This document shows positions 23,952 to 34,429 of a DNA stretch of 64,000 nucleotides, piece by piece. The first letter of the stretch is position 1; every line of letters starts with the position of its first letter. Source of the DNA: Erinaceus europaeus (Eukaryota > Chordata > Mammalia > Eulipotyphla > Erinaceidae). The translations under genes and the position numbers were made by a program. The stretch lies in NCBI RefSeq assembly GCF_950295315.1, contig NC_080172.1:118086724-118150723 (forward strand). Direction: 5' to 3'. The notes below the pieces were generated by a model. It was not told the origin of the DNA. It worked only from the letters and a program-made list of their open reading frames with translations, and did no database searches.

Positions 23952-24025
23952 AGTTTTACAGATAAGAAAACCAGGGTTCAGAAAGGTTAGGCAGTTGTCC
24001 TAGACCCAAAACACGGAAAGGGGTC
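23952..24025 (+). repeat. MIR-type ancient repeat
   Basis: TTTTACAGATAAGAAAACCA, then GGTTCAGAAAGGTTAGGCAG, follows the conserved MIR 3' core. Confidence 0.65.
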
Positions 24026-24144
24026 ATCACAAGACCAGTCTTTGGAGAATGTTAATAACAATAGCAATGATCCATTCAAATGACTTTGAGAGACACTTGC
24101 CAGCTGACAAAGTCAGGCAGGGACAATGAGTCTCTTCTTCCAGG

Positions 24145-24168
24145 ACAGGACAGGACAGGACAGGACAT
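24145..24168. repeat. (GGACA)n microsatellite
   Basis: Four to five pentanucleotide units. Confidence 0.88.
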
Positions 24169-24857
24169 TACAAGTATCCCGCCGACCACCAGATCTCCTA
24201 GTCACAATCGCGATGGCTTACGAGCAGGTTTCTCGGACATCGGAGCCTTTCCCAAGACAGCTTCTCCCAGTGGCGAGGGTTTCCAGGAAGCCATCACAAG
24301 ACCCGCAGGACACCATTCCCTACTGCCTAGCCATGGCGGTGTCCCAGATCCCGGGAACCATTCATTCCCTACTGTCTATCCAGGGCAGTCTCCCAGGTGT
24401 CCTGAGCTCCTGCTCCTGCATGACGCTGGCCGCTTCCATGTCAACAAGCGACTCGTCCCTCCACCGTGCCGGCCACAGCTGTAGCTAGTCCCACAGCTGT
24501 GGCTGCCATGAGAAGTCCTCAGTGGACGCCATGTGTGTTGTCCACTTGTGCCTAGCCTAGTCTAGTGAGTACTGGAGAGGACTAGCGCAGACAGTCCCTG
24601 TGTCTGAGTAAGAGTGTTAAAAAGCCTAACGCCTTTCAATGATGGTGAAGTGGGTCAAAGACAGAGGAGCAGCAAGTTCCAATGCCAAATACCTTTCTGA
24701 CAAGCAGGAGCTAAGCCCACAGTGCCTACTACCACCATCAACCAGTCACTCCACTGCCTGGCACAGGCTCTGCCAACTAGGACACACAACACTGGTGGTG
24801 ATGGCGTCCATTCCGCAGTCTGAGTGCAGCAGCCGTGCACCCGGGGTCCAAGCTGCA
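24169..24857. other. Intron 1 sequence upstream of an R copy
   Basis: Not recognised. It may be a further 5' part of the R retroposon, since R has no defined 5' end here, but it does not visibly match the 34.4-kb copy. Confidence 0.35.
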
Positions 24858-25285
24858 CTAACAAAATCGACAGCGGAGAAGCAGTGGCCACAACTCCCGT
24901 CTTTTGCTCCCCAAAGAGGATTTGGGTCCACGCTCCCAGAGGGGGAGAGGTGACAGGGGAAGACGACCAGGAGGCTCTGAACTCCAACTCCAGCAGGACC
25001 CAGAGAGAGAAGAGGAAGGAAGAGGGACACTCAGAAGTAGCCATAAGTGTAGTTGTGACTTGGAAGGCAGAGAAGACAGGACCATGGGGGAAATGGACAA
25101 ATACAGACAGACAGTTGTAGAAGTAACAGGCAGCCCATATCTGCAGCCCTGGGAGAACTACGGGAGCTCCCAGTGGAGGGACGGGGGATCCAGAACTCTG
25201 GTGGTGGGACCCATGTGGAATTACACCTGTTATCTTATGATTTTGTAAATCAACATGGTCACTAATAAAAAATAAAATAATAACA
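24858..25285 (+). mobile_element. Retroposon R copy 1, with internal extra segment
   Basis: It shares GGGTCCACGCTCCCAGAGGG and the end CACTAATAAAAAATAAAATA with the R copies at 34-35, 50 and 60 kb. Between about 24,950 and 25,150 it holds about 200 bp absent from the 35-kb copy. It encodes no recognisable protein. Confidence 0.7.
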
Positions 25286-26050
25286 GGCAAAATAAACGTT
25301 AAAGACACGGTTCTAAGAGTTTGATAAGCCAATACCTCACTTAAGTCTTAAAAGCCGTCGTCAGTGGTGCCTGCGGGCACTCGGAGGCAGGCTACCGGAC
25401 CCACGGCCACATGCCTGTCACCGCCCTGTAACAGCTTCCCAGCCAGGCCCTGCTGCCGCCACGCTCCCTGAGCTGCCACCGCCTGGTGCTCAGGTCGCCG
25501 AACGAAGAGCTCGGCGTCTCCGACATCCGCTTCTGCACTGCTGAGCGGCGAGCCAGCCCCCCAGGTGAGCCAGCCCTGCGGTCAGGGCCCAGGGCGTGCG
25601 ACAGGCCATCCGCACTCGGGTCCTGGGCCAGCTAGGCTGTAGCCGTGCCATCGCAGACACGCTCCTGAACTCTGAGCTTCAGGTTCCCAATGTGCAGAAT
25701 CAGGTAATCACGGCACACGACGCACACTGCTATTTCAGGGCCAAGGAGGTAACCCTGGATTCAGCATTTCAGCTCCTATCTGGGGACACAGAGTCATCCC
25801 ACCAGGTTCCCACCACCAAGTCCCTGGGGCAGGCAGAGCCTGAGGGCTGACTGGCGGGTCAGAAGGAAGGCCAAGGAGGCTGGAGACCCGCTGGTCTCGG
25901 CACACCTCCGCGAAGCCTCTCTCCGAGGGTGGCTCGCTAGACAGTACGGGTGGGAATGCTGGGCTTCCCGGCCAGCGTTTCCCCATGCAGGTAGGTGACT
26001 TCTCCGGCTGCAGCTTCCCTCGACAGCCGAGTCTCCTAGTAACCGGGCAA
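25286..26050. other. Unique intron 1 sequence
   Basis: 25,380-25,570 is GC-rich with several CpGs. A CAGGTGAGCC donor-like motif at 25,564 is on the plus strand and therefore antisense to CAPZB. No exon assigned. Confidence 0.45.
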
Positions 26051-26161
26051 GGTCTCTCTCCACGTCTCTGTCCTATCTAACAACAAGGACATCAATAACA
26101 ACAATAGCTACAACAATTAAAAAAAAAAGGGGCAACAAAAGGGACAATAAATAAAAAAAGA
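26051..26161 (+). repeat. SINE-A, 3' part only
   Basis: CTGTCCTATCTAACAACAAG and the tail GGGGCAACAAAAGGGAC, with no head or body. Confidence 0.88.
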
Positions 26162-26434
26162 GCTGGCAAGGCAGCTAGACACAGGACACGGAGGTGGCCA
26201 AGCTCCTTCCAGCCTCCTTGGACTCTAAACCGTGACCACATTCTCCCCTGTTCCCGCCAGCCCGGGGCACCGACTCAACTGTTCACCAGGCGCCATGGCA
26301 GCAGCTCGCACACCGCCTTCCACTCGCTCCTCACGGGGCCTGTGAGCAAGAGGAGAGGGGGGCCGGTGGCCGGCGGGGGGGGGGGGGGGGGGCGGAGGGA
26401 GCAGAGCTGGCTGTCTGCTAGGCCCCGACTCCGA

Positions 26435-26465
<31 letters not shown>

Positions 26466-26944
26466 CCCAACACGGAGGAGAAGTCCGCTCGCGCCCTTGC
26501 CTCTTTTAACCCTTGGGTCCCAAGAGAGCGCTCGTGTTTGGACAGCTGACAGATGCTCGGCCGCCTGGCAACGCCCCAGGCTGGGATCCGGCCATCCCAG
26601 TATTGTTCTTACCTCCCACGGGCGGGGAGGAGAGCGGCAGCGGTTCCAAGGTCGGGCTCCTCACTGCCGAGAGACCGTGGGAATGCTTACAGAATCGCTC
26701 CTGGCTGCCCTGCCAGCTGGAAAACCAATGGGAGGAGGGAGGGTGTGCGGGGAGGCAGATGCTGCGCGTTATCTCTGACAGGGACGACCCGAGTGTGCTG
26801 CAGTTATGATGCAGGACGGACAGACGGTCACACAGCGGAGGGGCAGCGGTCCTTCTACTTCTGGTACCTCAAAAGCACAGCGCTGGCCCGAGAACTTCGG
26901 GAAAACAGGTCACAGTGAGAAGATTCAATTAGAGAGTCAACCTT
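26162..26944. other. CpG-enriched intronic segment with a G run and hexanucleotide repeat
   Basis: A run of about 19 G lies at 26,374-26,392, and a (CTCCGG)n array of about seven units at 26,425-26,465 adds CpGs. Possibly a small intronic island. No splice-flanked CAPZB exon was identified on the minus strand. Confidence 0.5.
26425..26465. repeat. (CTCCGG)n hexanucleotide repeat
   Basis: Seven units, the first two with CTCCGA. Confidence 0.9.
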
Positions 26945-27098
26945 GGGGGCCGGGTGGGGGCGCAACCTGGCTGAGAGCACATGTTAAAATGCCAAAGGAC
27001 TGGGGTTCAAGCCCCCAGCCCCCAACCACAGGGGGAAAGCTTTGCAAGTGGTGAAGCAGGGCTGCAGGTGTCTGTCTCTAGCCAATAAATAACTGAAG
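26945..27098 (+). repeat. SINE-B, shortened
   Basis: Head CGCAACCTGGCTGAGAGCAC, GGGTTCAAGCCCCCAG, body, then straight to TCTCTAGCCAATAAATAACT, missing most of the pyrimidine segment. Confidence 0.9.
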
Positions 27099-27227
27099 AG
27101 AATTAGAGAGAGAGGCAGAGAAGTAAACTTTAAGGAGACCAACAGCACCACGAGTGCAAAGCAGAGGCTCCCGTAGCCTGCCAGGGATGTGAGCACCCCC
27201 AAGGTGCTTGGGAACACGGCTGCGAAG

Positions 27228-27320
27228 CCCGGGGCTCAGGGAAGTCGAGGGCCTCGCCCAAGCTGCCTGAGACTGGAATCCAGACCCACAGCCACCCTAT
27301 TTTTGCTCTTCTCCTGTGGT
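27228..27320 (+). repeat. MIR-type ancient repeat
   Basis: GGCTCAGGGAAGTCGAGGGC and CAAGCTGCCTGAGACTGGAA, then CCAGACCC, fit the MIR 3' half. Confidence 0.5.
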
Positions 27321-27899
27321 GTTCAGACCCGGGAGCCTTCCACCCCAACACAAGCTGCCCAGAAGACAGCAGCCCCCGGCAGTCGCCGGCTCTCTCTCTG
27401 GTTTCCCTTGCTAGCCCTCCTGAGGAAGAGTCAAGCCCATGGTGTCCCCTGCCTGAGGGAAATGTCTTAGAGCTGGTTCTCATAAAGATGGAATGCAGTG
27501 CAGGAGGACAGAGGTAGGAATCCGTCTCTAACCGCAGATGGAAAACAGACTAATTGACTCATCCGCCAGGACTCGTGCCAGCAGGATAAAACCCCCAAGT
27601 TCCACCCAAGACCACAAAAGCCCAAGGAGGGATGGAGCGTGAACCTGCGGAGAATGCTTTGGGCTGCCCCACCGGAGACAGGAAAAGGGGCGCAGGGGAG
27701 GTGGGAGGGGCACAAGCCTGCCCGCTCACACGCCTTCTCTACAGGACAGGAAAGAAAAGGCTCAAGACTGTCTGGGAACCAGCCCCTCCCCGCAGGCACA
27801 CAGCCAGGCCCCTCAGCGTGTACTAGCACGGGCACACTCTGGTCCGGGGCGCCGCGCCGTGCAGAGTCCTAGGCAGAGGACAGACGGACTGGTCGAGAG
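27321..27899. other. Unique intron 1 sequence
   Basis: No exon or repeat recognised. Confidence 0.5.
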
Positions 27900-28013
27900 T
27901 GTGGGGAGGCAGCATGGTGGCAGATCCTCAGACTTGCAAGTGGGAGGTCTCAAGTTCAATTCCCGAAGCAGCCTGTGCCAGAGTGCTGCTCTGGTTCTCT
28001 CCCTGACAGACAG
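27900..28013 (+). repeat. SINE-C-like, old copy
   Basis: GGGGAGGCAGCATGGTGGCA, CAAGTTCAATTCCCGAAGCA, GTGCCAGAGTGCTGCTCTGG. Confidence 0.7.
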
Positions 28014-28017
28014 ATCC

Positions 28018-28126
28018 TGGGGTCAGGCAGTGCAGACCTGGCGCTCACACTACAGCACGAGAGGACCCGGGTTCAAGCCCCGGGTCCCCACCTGCAAGGG
28101 GAAAGCTTCACAAGTGGGGAAGCAGT
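28018..28126 (+). repeat. SINE-B, 5' half, interrupted by L1
   Basis: The head and body run to AGTGGGGAAGCAG, then L1 sequence begins. The second half is not found after the L1. Confidence 0.85.
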
Positions 28127-29397
28127 TGGTGTTGGAAACAATGGGTTGAAACATGCAGAAGAATGAAACTGAATCACTGTATTTCACCAAATACAAAAGT
28201 AAATTCCAAGTGGATCAAGGACTTGGATGTTAGACCACAAACTATCAGATACTTAGAAGAAAATATTGGCAGAACTCTTTTCTGCATAAATTTCAAAGAC
28301 ATCTTCAATGAAACAAATCCAATTACAAAGAAGACTAAGGCAAGTATAAACCTATGGGACTACATCAAATTAAAAAGCTTCTTCATGGCGAAAGAAACCA
28401 CTACCCAAACCAAGAGACCCCTCACAGAATGGGAGAAGATCTTTACATGCCATACATCAGACAAGAGTTTAATAACCAACATATATAAAGAGCTTGCTAG
28501 ACCCAACAACAAGACAACAAATAACCCCATCCAAAAATGGGGGGAGGACTTGGGCAGAATATTCACCACAGAAGAGATCCAAAGGCTGAGAAACACATGA
28601 AAAAATGCTCCAAGTCTCTGATTATCAGAGAAATGCAAATCAAGACAACAATGAGATATCACTTCACTCCTGTGAGAATGTCATACATCAGAAAAGGTAA
28701 CAGCAGCAAATGCTGGAGAGGCTGTGGGGTCAAAGGAACCCTCCTGCACTGCTGGTGGGAATGTCAATGGGTCCAACCTCTGTGGAGAACAGTCTGGAGA
28801 ACTCTCAGAAGGCTAGAAATGGACCTACCCTATGACCCTGCAATTCCCCTCCTGGGGATATATCCTAAGGAACTCAACACACCCATCCAAAAAGATCTGT
28901 GTACACCTAAGTTCTTAGCAGTATAATTTGTAATAGCCAAAACCTGGAAGCAAGCCAGGTGTCCAACAACAGATGAGTGGCTGAGCAAGTTGTGGTCTAT
29001 ATACACAATGGAATACTACTCAGCTATAAAAAATGGTGACTTCACCATTTTCAGCCGATCTAGGATGGACCTTGAAAAACTCATGTTAAGTGAAATAAGT
29101 CAGAAACAGAAGGATGAATATGGGATGATCTCACTCTCAGGCAGAAGTTGAAAAACAAGATCAGAAGAGCAAACACAAGTAGAACCTGAACTGGAATTGG
29201 CGTATTGCACCCAAGTAAAAGACTCTGGGGTGGGTGGGTGGGGAGAATACAGGTCCAAGAAGGATTCAGAGGACCTAGTGGGGGTTGTATTGTTATATGG
29301 GAAACTGGAGAATGTTATGCATGTACAAACTATTGTACTTACTGTTGAATGTAAAACATTAATAACCCCCCCAAAAAAAAAATCAGAAAAAAAAAAA
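28127..29397 (+). mobile_element. L1 (LINE-1) 3' part: ORF2 C-terminus and 3' UTR
   Basis: A 5'-truncated L1 starts at GGTGTTGGAAACAATGGG, the same ORF2 position as 39,449. The frame encodes the ORF2p C-terminal region, including the CCHC-type cluster C-x3-C-x7-H-x4-C at about 28,713-28,766. One A is missing near 28,580 in a run intact in the 45-kb copy, shifting the frame. A stop occurs near 28,923. The 3' UTR ends in an A-rich tail. It is dead as an autonomous element. Confidence 0.96.
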
Positions 29398-30064
29398 GTC
29401 ACAGGAAGGACTGCCCCGCCCCTCCAGACCCCCGGGTTCCAGAGACGGAAGCGATGGCGGAGCTGGGTGAGGGAGGCCTGGGCAGGGGCCAGAGCAGGCG
29501 AGGAGGAAAACTACGACAAAAAGCACCGACTGGACCCACCCACCGCACAGGAGCGGCACCACAAGGGCGGGCGGGCGGGCTCTCGGGGACCTCGTCGCGC
29601 TCAATGCCGCCTGGGCCCCCGGCTCTCACGGGCAGGCAGAGGAGGCGAAGGGGGTCTCTGAACAGTCTTCCAAAGACAAGAGCCGGCAGCACGCGTGTGG
29701 GAGGAGGCTGCCCTCGGGGCGGACAGGCTCCTCGCTGAGCGGAAACCCGGATCCCAGGATCGATCCTAGCGGGGGAGGGTGGCAACGGGCCAGCGTGGCC
29801 GCTGCTCCTGGAAGTGAGGCTGGGGGCTCGTCCAGAGACTCGGTGCCAGGGAGGGGCTGAGCCTGGCGCCCTTGCCCACCGCCCTCCTTCCCTCTGAGAC
29901 CAAGCGGGGACAGGGCGGTGGGGACCGGCCACAGCTCCCCTGCAGACCGGTCTCCCTCCTTCCGGGCTGCTCCCCTTCTTTCAGAATCGTTCAGAAGCCT
30001 TGAGATCCAGGCAGAGGGGGCTGGGGGGAGCACGGCCGCCACCGAAGCTGTCACACCCAGCTCC
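29398..30064. promoter_or_regulatory. GC-rich intronic CpG cluster right after the L1 tail
   Basis: From about 29,400 to 29,960 CG dinucleotides are frequent and there are no repeats. GAAGCGATGGCGGAGCTGG at about 29,447 is a start-like context on the plus strand followed by a GTGAGG donor-like motif. No known protein is encoded. Candidates are an intronic enhancer, a minor promoter or an old GC-rich retrocopy. Confidence 0.4.
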
Positions 30065-30180
30065 AGCATCTCTTCACGCCTGAAACGGGGCCCACGGGTG
30101 GGGGAGCAGGGCCGCAGGTCTCTCTGTCTCTCTCCCTCCCCTCTCGACTTCTGTCTCTACCTGATGATAAACGGATTGAC
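30065..30180 (+). repeat. SINE-B, 3' half, degraded
   Basis: GGAGCAGGGCCGCAGGTCTC, pyrimidine tract, CTCGACTTCTGTCTCTACCT. Confidence 0.7.
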
Positions 30181-30327
30181 GGGTATCTGCTGATTGTTCT
30201 TGACTTGGCCCAGCCCCAGACTGATGCTGACAGAGTCACGCAAAAAGCAGACTGTCAACATCTGCTTCAGAAGAAAGTGCTTGTCGTTTTGATATATTTG
30301 ATTCTAGGCAGGATGGTGGTCTTTTTT

Positions 30328-30497
30328 CAAAAAAAGAAATATTTACTGGAGAGACGGAGAAATCCAGACGGATGGGGAGACAGCGAAGGAGAGAGAAAGA
30401 GAAACCTGCAGCCCCGCTTGTGAAGCCTTCCCCTGCAGGTGGGGACAGTGGGGCTTGAACCTGGGTCCTTGTGCCTTGTAATACTCCTGGCCCCAGG
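30328..30497 (-). repeat. SINE-B
   Basis: Complement: GAAATATTTACTGGAGAGAC, body, GGGGCTTGAACCTGGGTCC, short head. Confidence 0.88.
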
Positions 30498-31616
30498 AGG
30501 GCGGTCCTTCCGTCATCTCAGGACGTTGGTCCCAGGTTTCCCAACCAGGTCAAAAGGCTCAAGTTCCTGAGGCTCGGACGCAAACCCGTGAAGGCATCGC
30601 CGTCTCACACCAGCGGACAGCACCCCCCGCCCCGACCCCGCCCCGGGCACAGGACCATCAGCAGAGGCGAGGGCCTAAGACGCCACGCAGGGCATTCTGG
30701 CTGCTCCTCTGAGCCCTCGGGCAGGCCCCGCAGCAAGTAGCAGAGAAACCCCGGGCTTTAAGATCCACCACAAGGCCTCACAGACCTTGCGCTTGAAGAG
30801 CTGATGTGCAGAAGCCAGTCTCACCGTCCCGCCCGCCCATGAGTGTCACCGGAGAGCTGAATCCCGGGGAGATGCACGGACACAGAAGCCACGAGAGCAA
30901 AAAAAAAAAAAACCCTGAGAAACTGCCCTTTTCCACTTTCGCCATGTCAGCTGATGCTCGGGCTTGTGAGGGCAGAGCCTGTACTTCTGAAGGGCAAAGG
31001 GGCCGGGTGGGGAGTTTCCAAAATGCAGGCGCCGTGTCTGTCTTGGGAAAGGCCAGTCAAGGGTCCACAGAAGGGTACGAAGAACCCTGGGAATATTACC
31101 ACCGATGTTTGTCTTTGGAATAACAGCAAGGGATGTTTATTATTTATGAGTTCTCTTTGCTATCAGGAGACTCCTTCCTGCGCGCTAGGCCATGCAAAGG
31201 CTGCTGAATCACAAGGTTTGCAGAAGCCAGCACTGCCCGGTGCGCGTCCCTGTGCAGCGGGGCGCGGTGATGCCCCAGATCCACCACAGTGGGCAGTGCC
31301 GCTCCCCTCACTGTACCCGCCACTCTCGCGGCAGGCCTGACAGCGAGCTGACCCAGGGACTCGCCAGCCTCCACGGCGGAGCTTGTCACAACGCCCACGA
31401 AGGCAGCAGGATCTGTCAGAGAGAGAGAACTCCCCAGAGACGCTGGGGCTGAACCAGGGCATGAGGAAGGCCAGGAGATGGGCCGTGTGCAGAGGAGAGA
31501 AACAGGAGAACAGGCTAGTGGCGGGCAGTCAGGAGAGGCTTTACGAGCGGAAGAGAAAGGCTAGGAGTGGGGGGCCGTGGAGACAACTGCGGCGGCACTT
31601 CTTTTCTGTGTGTTAC
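30498..31616. other. Unique intron 1 sequence
   Basis: About 1.1 kb without recognised repeat or exon. 31,230-31,400 has several CpGs. Confidence 0.5.
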
Positions 31617-31811
31617 CTTTATTGACTGATTGGCTAGAGACAGTCAGAAACTGAGGGAAGGGGAGATAGGGAGGGAGAGACAGAGAGACACCCGCAGCCC
31701 TGCTTCATCGCTCGCAGAGTTTTCGCCCTGCAGGTGGGGACTGGGGGCCTGAACCCGGGTCCTTGTGCGCTGTCACACGTGCGCTCAGCCAGGTGCGCCA
31801 CCCCGCCCCTA
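31617..31811 (-). repeat. SINE-B
   Basis: Complement: TTTATTGACTGATTGGCTAG, body, GGGGGCCTGAACCCGGGTCC, head ending CAGGTGCGCCACCCCGCCCC. Confidence 0.93.
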
Positions 31812-32365
31812 GGGATACATCATGACAGCCGCCACCTCTTCTCTGGGAGGCTCCAAAGGACCTCATCCTCATCCTCACCCTCAACGTATCTAAGAGTAAA
31901 CTCGGGACTCCCCTTCACCAAAACCAGTGACTCTGAGGGGAAGAAAAGGCTGAGCGGCTGTCCGCCCGTGTGAGTTTGCGGCCTGTGTGAACGATGCCGG
32001 GAAGCACTCTGGTGATTCGAGCGAGTCTCTGCTGCCTCGCCGTGCTCAGCACTCGGCCTTCCAGGACCCACGTCCTCCAGGTCTCAGCCGGGCGGGCCCT
32101 CGTCCTAACTGATCCGCACTTGCTCCCCTCGCACCCGTGTGAGGGCAGGTTCCTTCACTGCCTGCCTCCTTCAAAGGCTTACAGGATAAAAGCAGACCCC
32201 CAGTGGAGGGAAGCCCCCCGCCTCCCTTCTCACCCTGCAGTCACACTCAGCAAGCTCCTTCTGCCGGGCCTGCCGCCTGTGGCCGCAAACCTAGCCCGCC
32301 TGCCCACCCTACAGCAGCCCCACTGCCCCGATGGTCTGTCCCACGGCTGAGTGTGATTGGTTTTT
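31812..32365. other. Unique intron 1 sequence
   Basis: No repeat or exon recognised. Confidence 0.5.
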
Positions 32366-32613
32366 GTTTTTTAATATTTACTTACTTTTTTTTTTACTCC
32401 CTTTTATTTATTTTGTTTTTACTCCCTTGTTTTATTGTTGTATAGTGACTATTGTTGTCGTTGCACAGGACAAAGAGAAATAGAGAGAGGAGGGAGAGAG
32501 AAAGACAGGCACCTGCAGACCTGCTTCACTGCCTGTGAAGTGACTCCCCTGCAGGGGGGGAGCCGGGGGCTCAAACCGGGATCCTCATGCTGGTCCTTGT
32601 GCTTTGCGCTGAT
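32366..32613 (-). repeat. SINE-A, head truncated
   Basis: Complement of tail and body, ending at CTGGTCCTTGTGCTTTGCGC, so the outermost 5' bases are missing. Confidence 0.92.
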
Positions 32614-32896
32614 TGTTTTTTTTTTTAAAGCTCTATCTACTTGAACATTAAGGACAAAAGAAGCTGCAAGCTGGCCAAAAACAAACAAACAAACAAACAA
32701 AACCTACAACTTGTTACTGTGGGATAAAGACAGAGGGTCTGTTCACCTGGCAATCTGACATGACATGGTCTGCAGGCAGAGCTCTCTCTGTGTCTTTAAA
32801 TATATCTAGATTGCAACCGGGGTTATTTCTGGGGCTCACTGGCTGCACTGCAACTGAACTTGTTCTTGGCATTTCCCCTAACACGGAACGAAATTG

Positions 32897-32990
32897 GGGG
32901 GGGGGGGGAGAAAGAGGAGAGGAGAGGAGAGGAGAGGAGAGAAGAGGGGAGGGGAGGGAAGGAGGAGGGAGGAGGAGGGAAGACCTGTGA
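32897..32990. repeat. (GGAGA)n purine repeat after a G run
   Basis: A pure G run at about 32,897-32,909, then GGAGA pentamers and GGAGGG units, all purine on the plus strand. Confidence 0.92.
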
Positions 32991-33228
32991 GCCCCCAGAG
33001 CTGTGAGGCTGCAGCAGGGAAGGTGCTTAACTGTGTGACGTGCAAGGAGCAGCCTCATAGCTCTGGGAGGCTCACAGGTCTTCCCCGGGGCTCAGGGGCT
33101 GCAGAGAGCATGTCGGAGGCCACGTGCGCACGCACCCCAGGGGAGTCCAGCCTGCAGACCTCCTTATTCACTGCAAGCCAAAGCCTTCAAGAGCTCCTTG
33201 CTTCTGCCTTGGAATCTCTCCCTCTTTA

Positions 33229-33466
33229 TTGCCTCCAGGGTCATCGCTGGGACTGGCACTAAAAATCCAAGGCTCCTGGTGGCATTTTTTTTATTATTGG
33301 ATAGACAGAGAAAAACTGAAAGGGGGGGGAGAGAGAGGGAGACAGATGAGACACCTGCTTCACCACTCCTGAAGCGGACCCCCTGAAAGTGGGGAGCGGA
33401 GGCTTGAACCCAGATCCCTGTGCTTAGCAGTATGTGTGCTTAACGGGGTGCGCCACTGCAGTGCCG
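33229..33466 (-). repeat. Mosaic SINE: 3' module joined to a shortened body
   Basis: TTGCCTCCAGGGTCATCGCT through GGCTCCTGGTGGC, then TTATTATTGGATAGACAGAG and a body with GAAGCGGACCCCCTGAAAG. Same arrangement as at 21,980. Confidence 0.85.
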
Positions 33467-34073
33467 AGGCTTCACGAAAACACAACCGGCATTTCATTCA
33501 AACAGGAGACAGAGAAAGAGGGAGGGAGACACTGCTGCATCGCCCTCTCCCTCGAGGCATTACCATGTGGTGCCCACACCTGTACCCGGGCAGTGCCCAG
33601 GGCAGGGTGTTCTCACCCTTTGGCATGCCAGCCCTGTAGGCCTCTCGCTCTGGGAGGACTCACTGGAGTGATAAGGCCTAGGGGCTGTGAAGTCGAAGCA
33701 GAGCCATTTGGGGTGCAGTATGCCATTTCTACGTGGCATTTGCCGGTGCCCACGGCTGTGAAGAACTGTGAGGATTGCGGGCTGGGAGGCAGGATGAGCT
33801 CTGGTACAGGGAGGGAAGGCTGAGAGGGGAGCTCAAACTGAACCCATAGCAACACCCTGCAGAGAGGTCAAGACTGCCGCAAGCCCAGGGCCCAGGGGGC
33901 TGAGCTCCCCCCGCCAAGCCGATTACAAGGACCAGGCTGAGCGGACGGAGCAGGGGAGCGGAGGGCTGGGGGCGGCGGCAGACAGGCGGACAGGCTACTG
34001 ACACCCGGTGAGCAGGCACAGGTGCGTCTACCAAGTAAGATGTCAGCTGTGCTCCGTGTGTGAGCGGGAGCGA
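33467..34073. other. Unique intron 1 sequence
   Basis: No exon or repeat recognised. Confidence 0.5.
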
Positions 34074-34171
34074 CGTGTGGCCGCAAGAGCATTCGACACC
34101 CGGACCTGCCGGCTGGGTGCTACGTGTGGCCGCAAGAGCATTCAACACCCGGACCTGCCGGCTGGGTGCTG
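34074..34171. repeat. Tandem duplication, 49-bp unit
   Basis: Two adjacent copies starting CGTGTGGCCGCAAGAGCATT at 34,074 and 34,123 differ at about two positions. Recent local duplication. Confidence 0.93.
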
Positions 34172-34429
34172 GGAGCGCCGAGGGCTCAGAGCACACAGGA
34201 CTTCTGTGAACTTTATCCTCGGAATCACGCCACCTGGGAGGCAGCAGCTCTGCGTGCCCCTCTGAAGGGTCTGCCCTGCCAAGCGGGGACCCCACACTCT
34301 GGTTTTCACTGGTCGCACGTCCTGGGTCACAAGCCCTCAACGTACACGGTCCGATTCAGCCTGTCCACTAGTCGTCTCTAAGACGCTGGGCACCCCTAGT
34401 GCGGTCCTGTCTGCACACACAGTAGTCTG

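Noticed and set aside
25430..25570. GC-rich exon-like stretch ending CAGGTGAGCC
   Set aside because: It is on the strand opposite CAPZB, has no convincing acceptor or known protein similarity, and is not near another exon.
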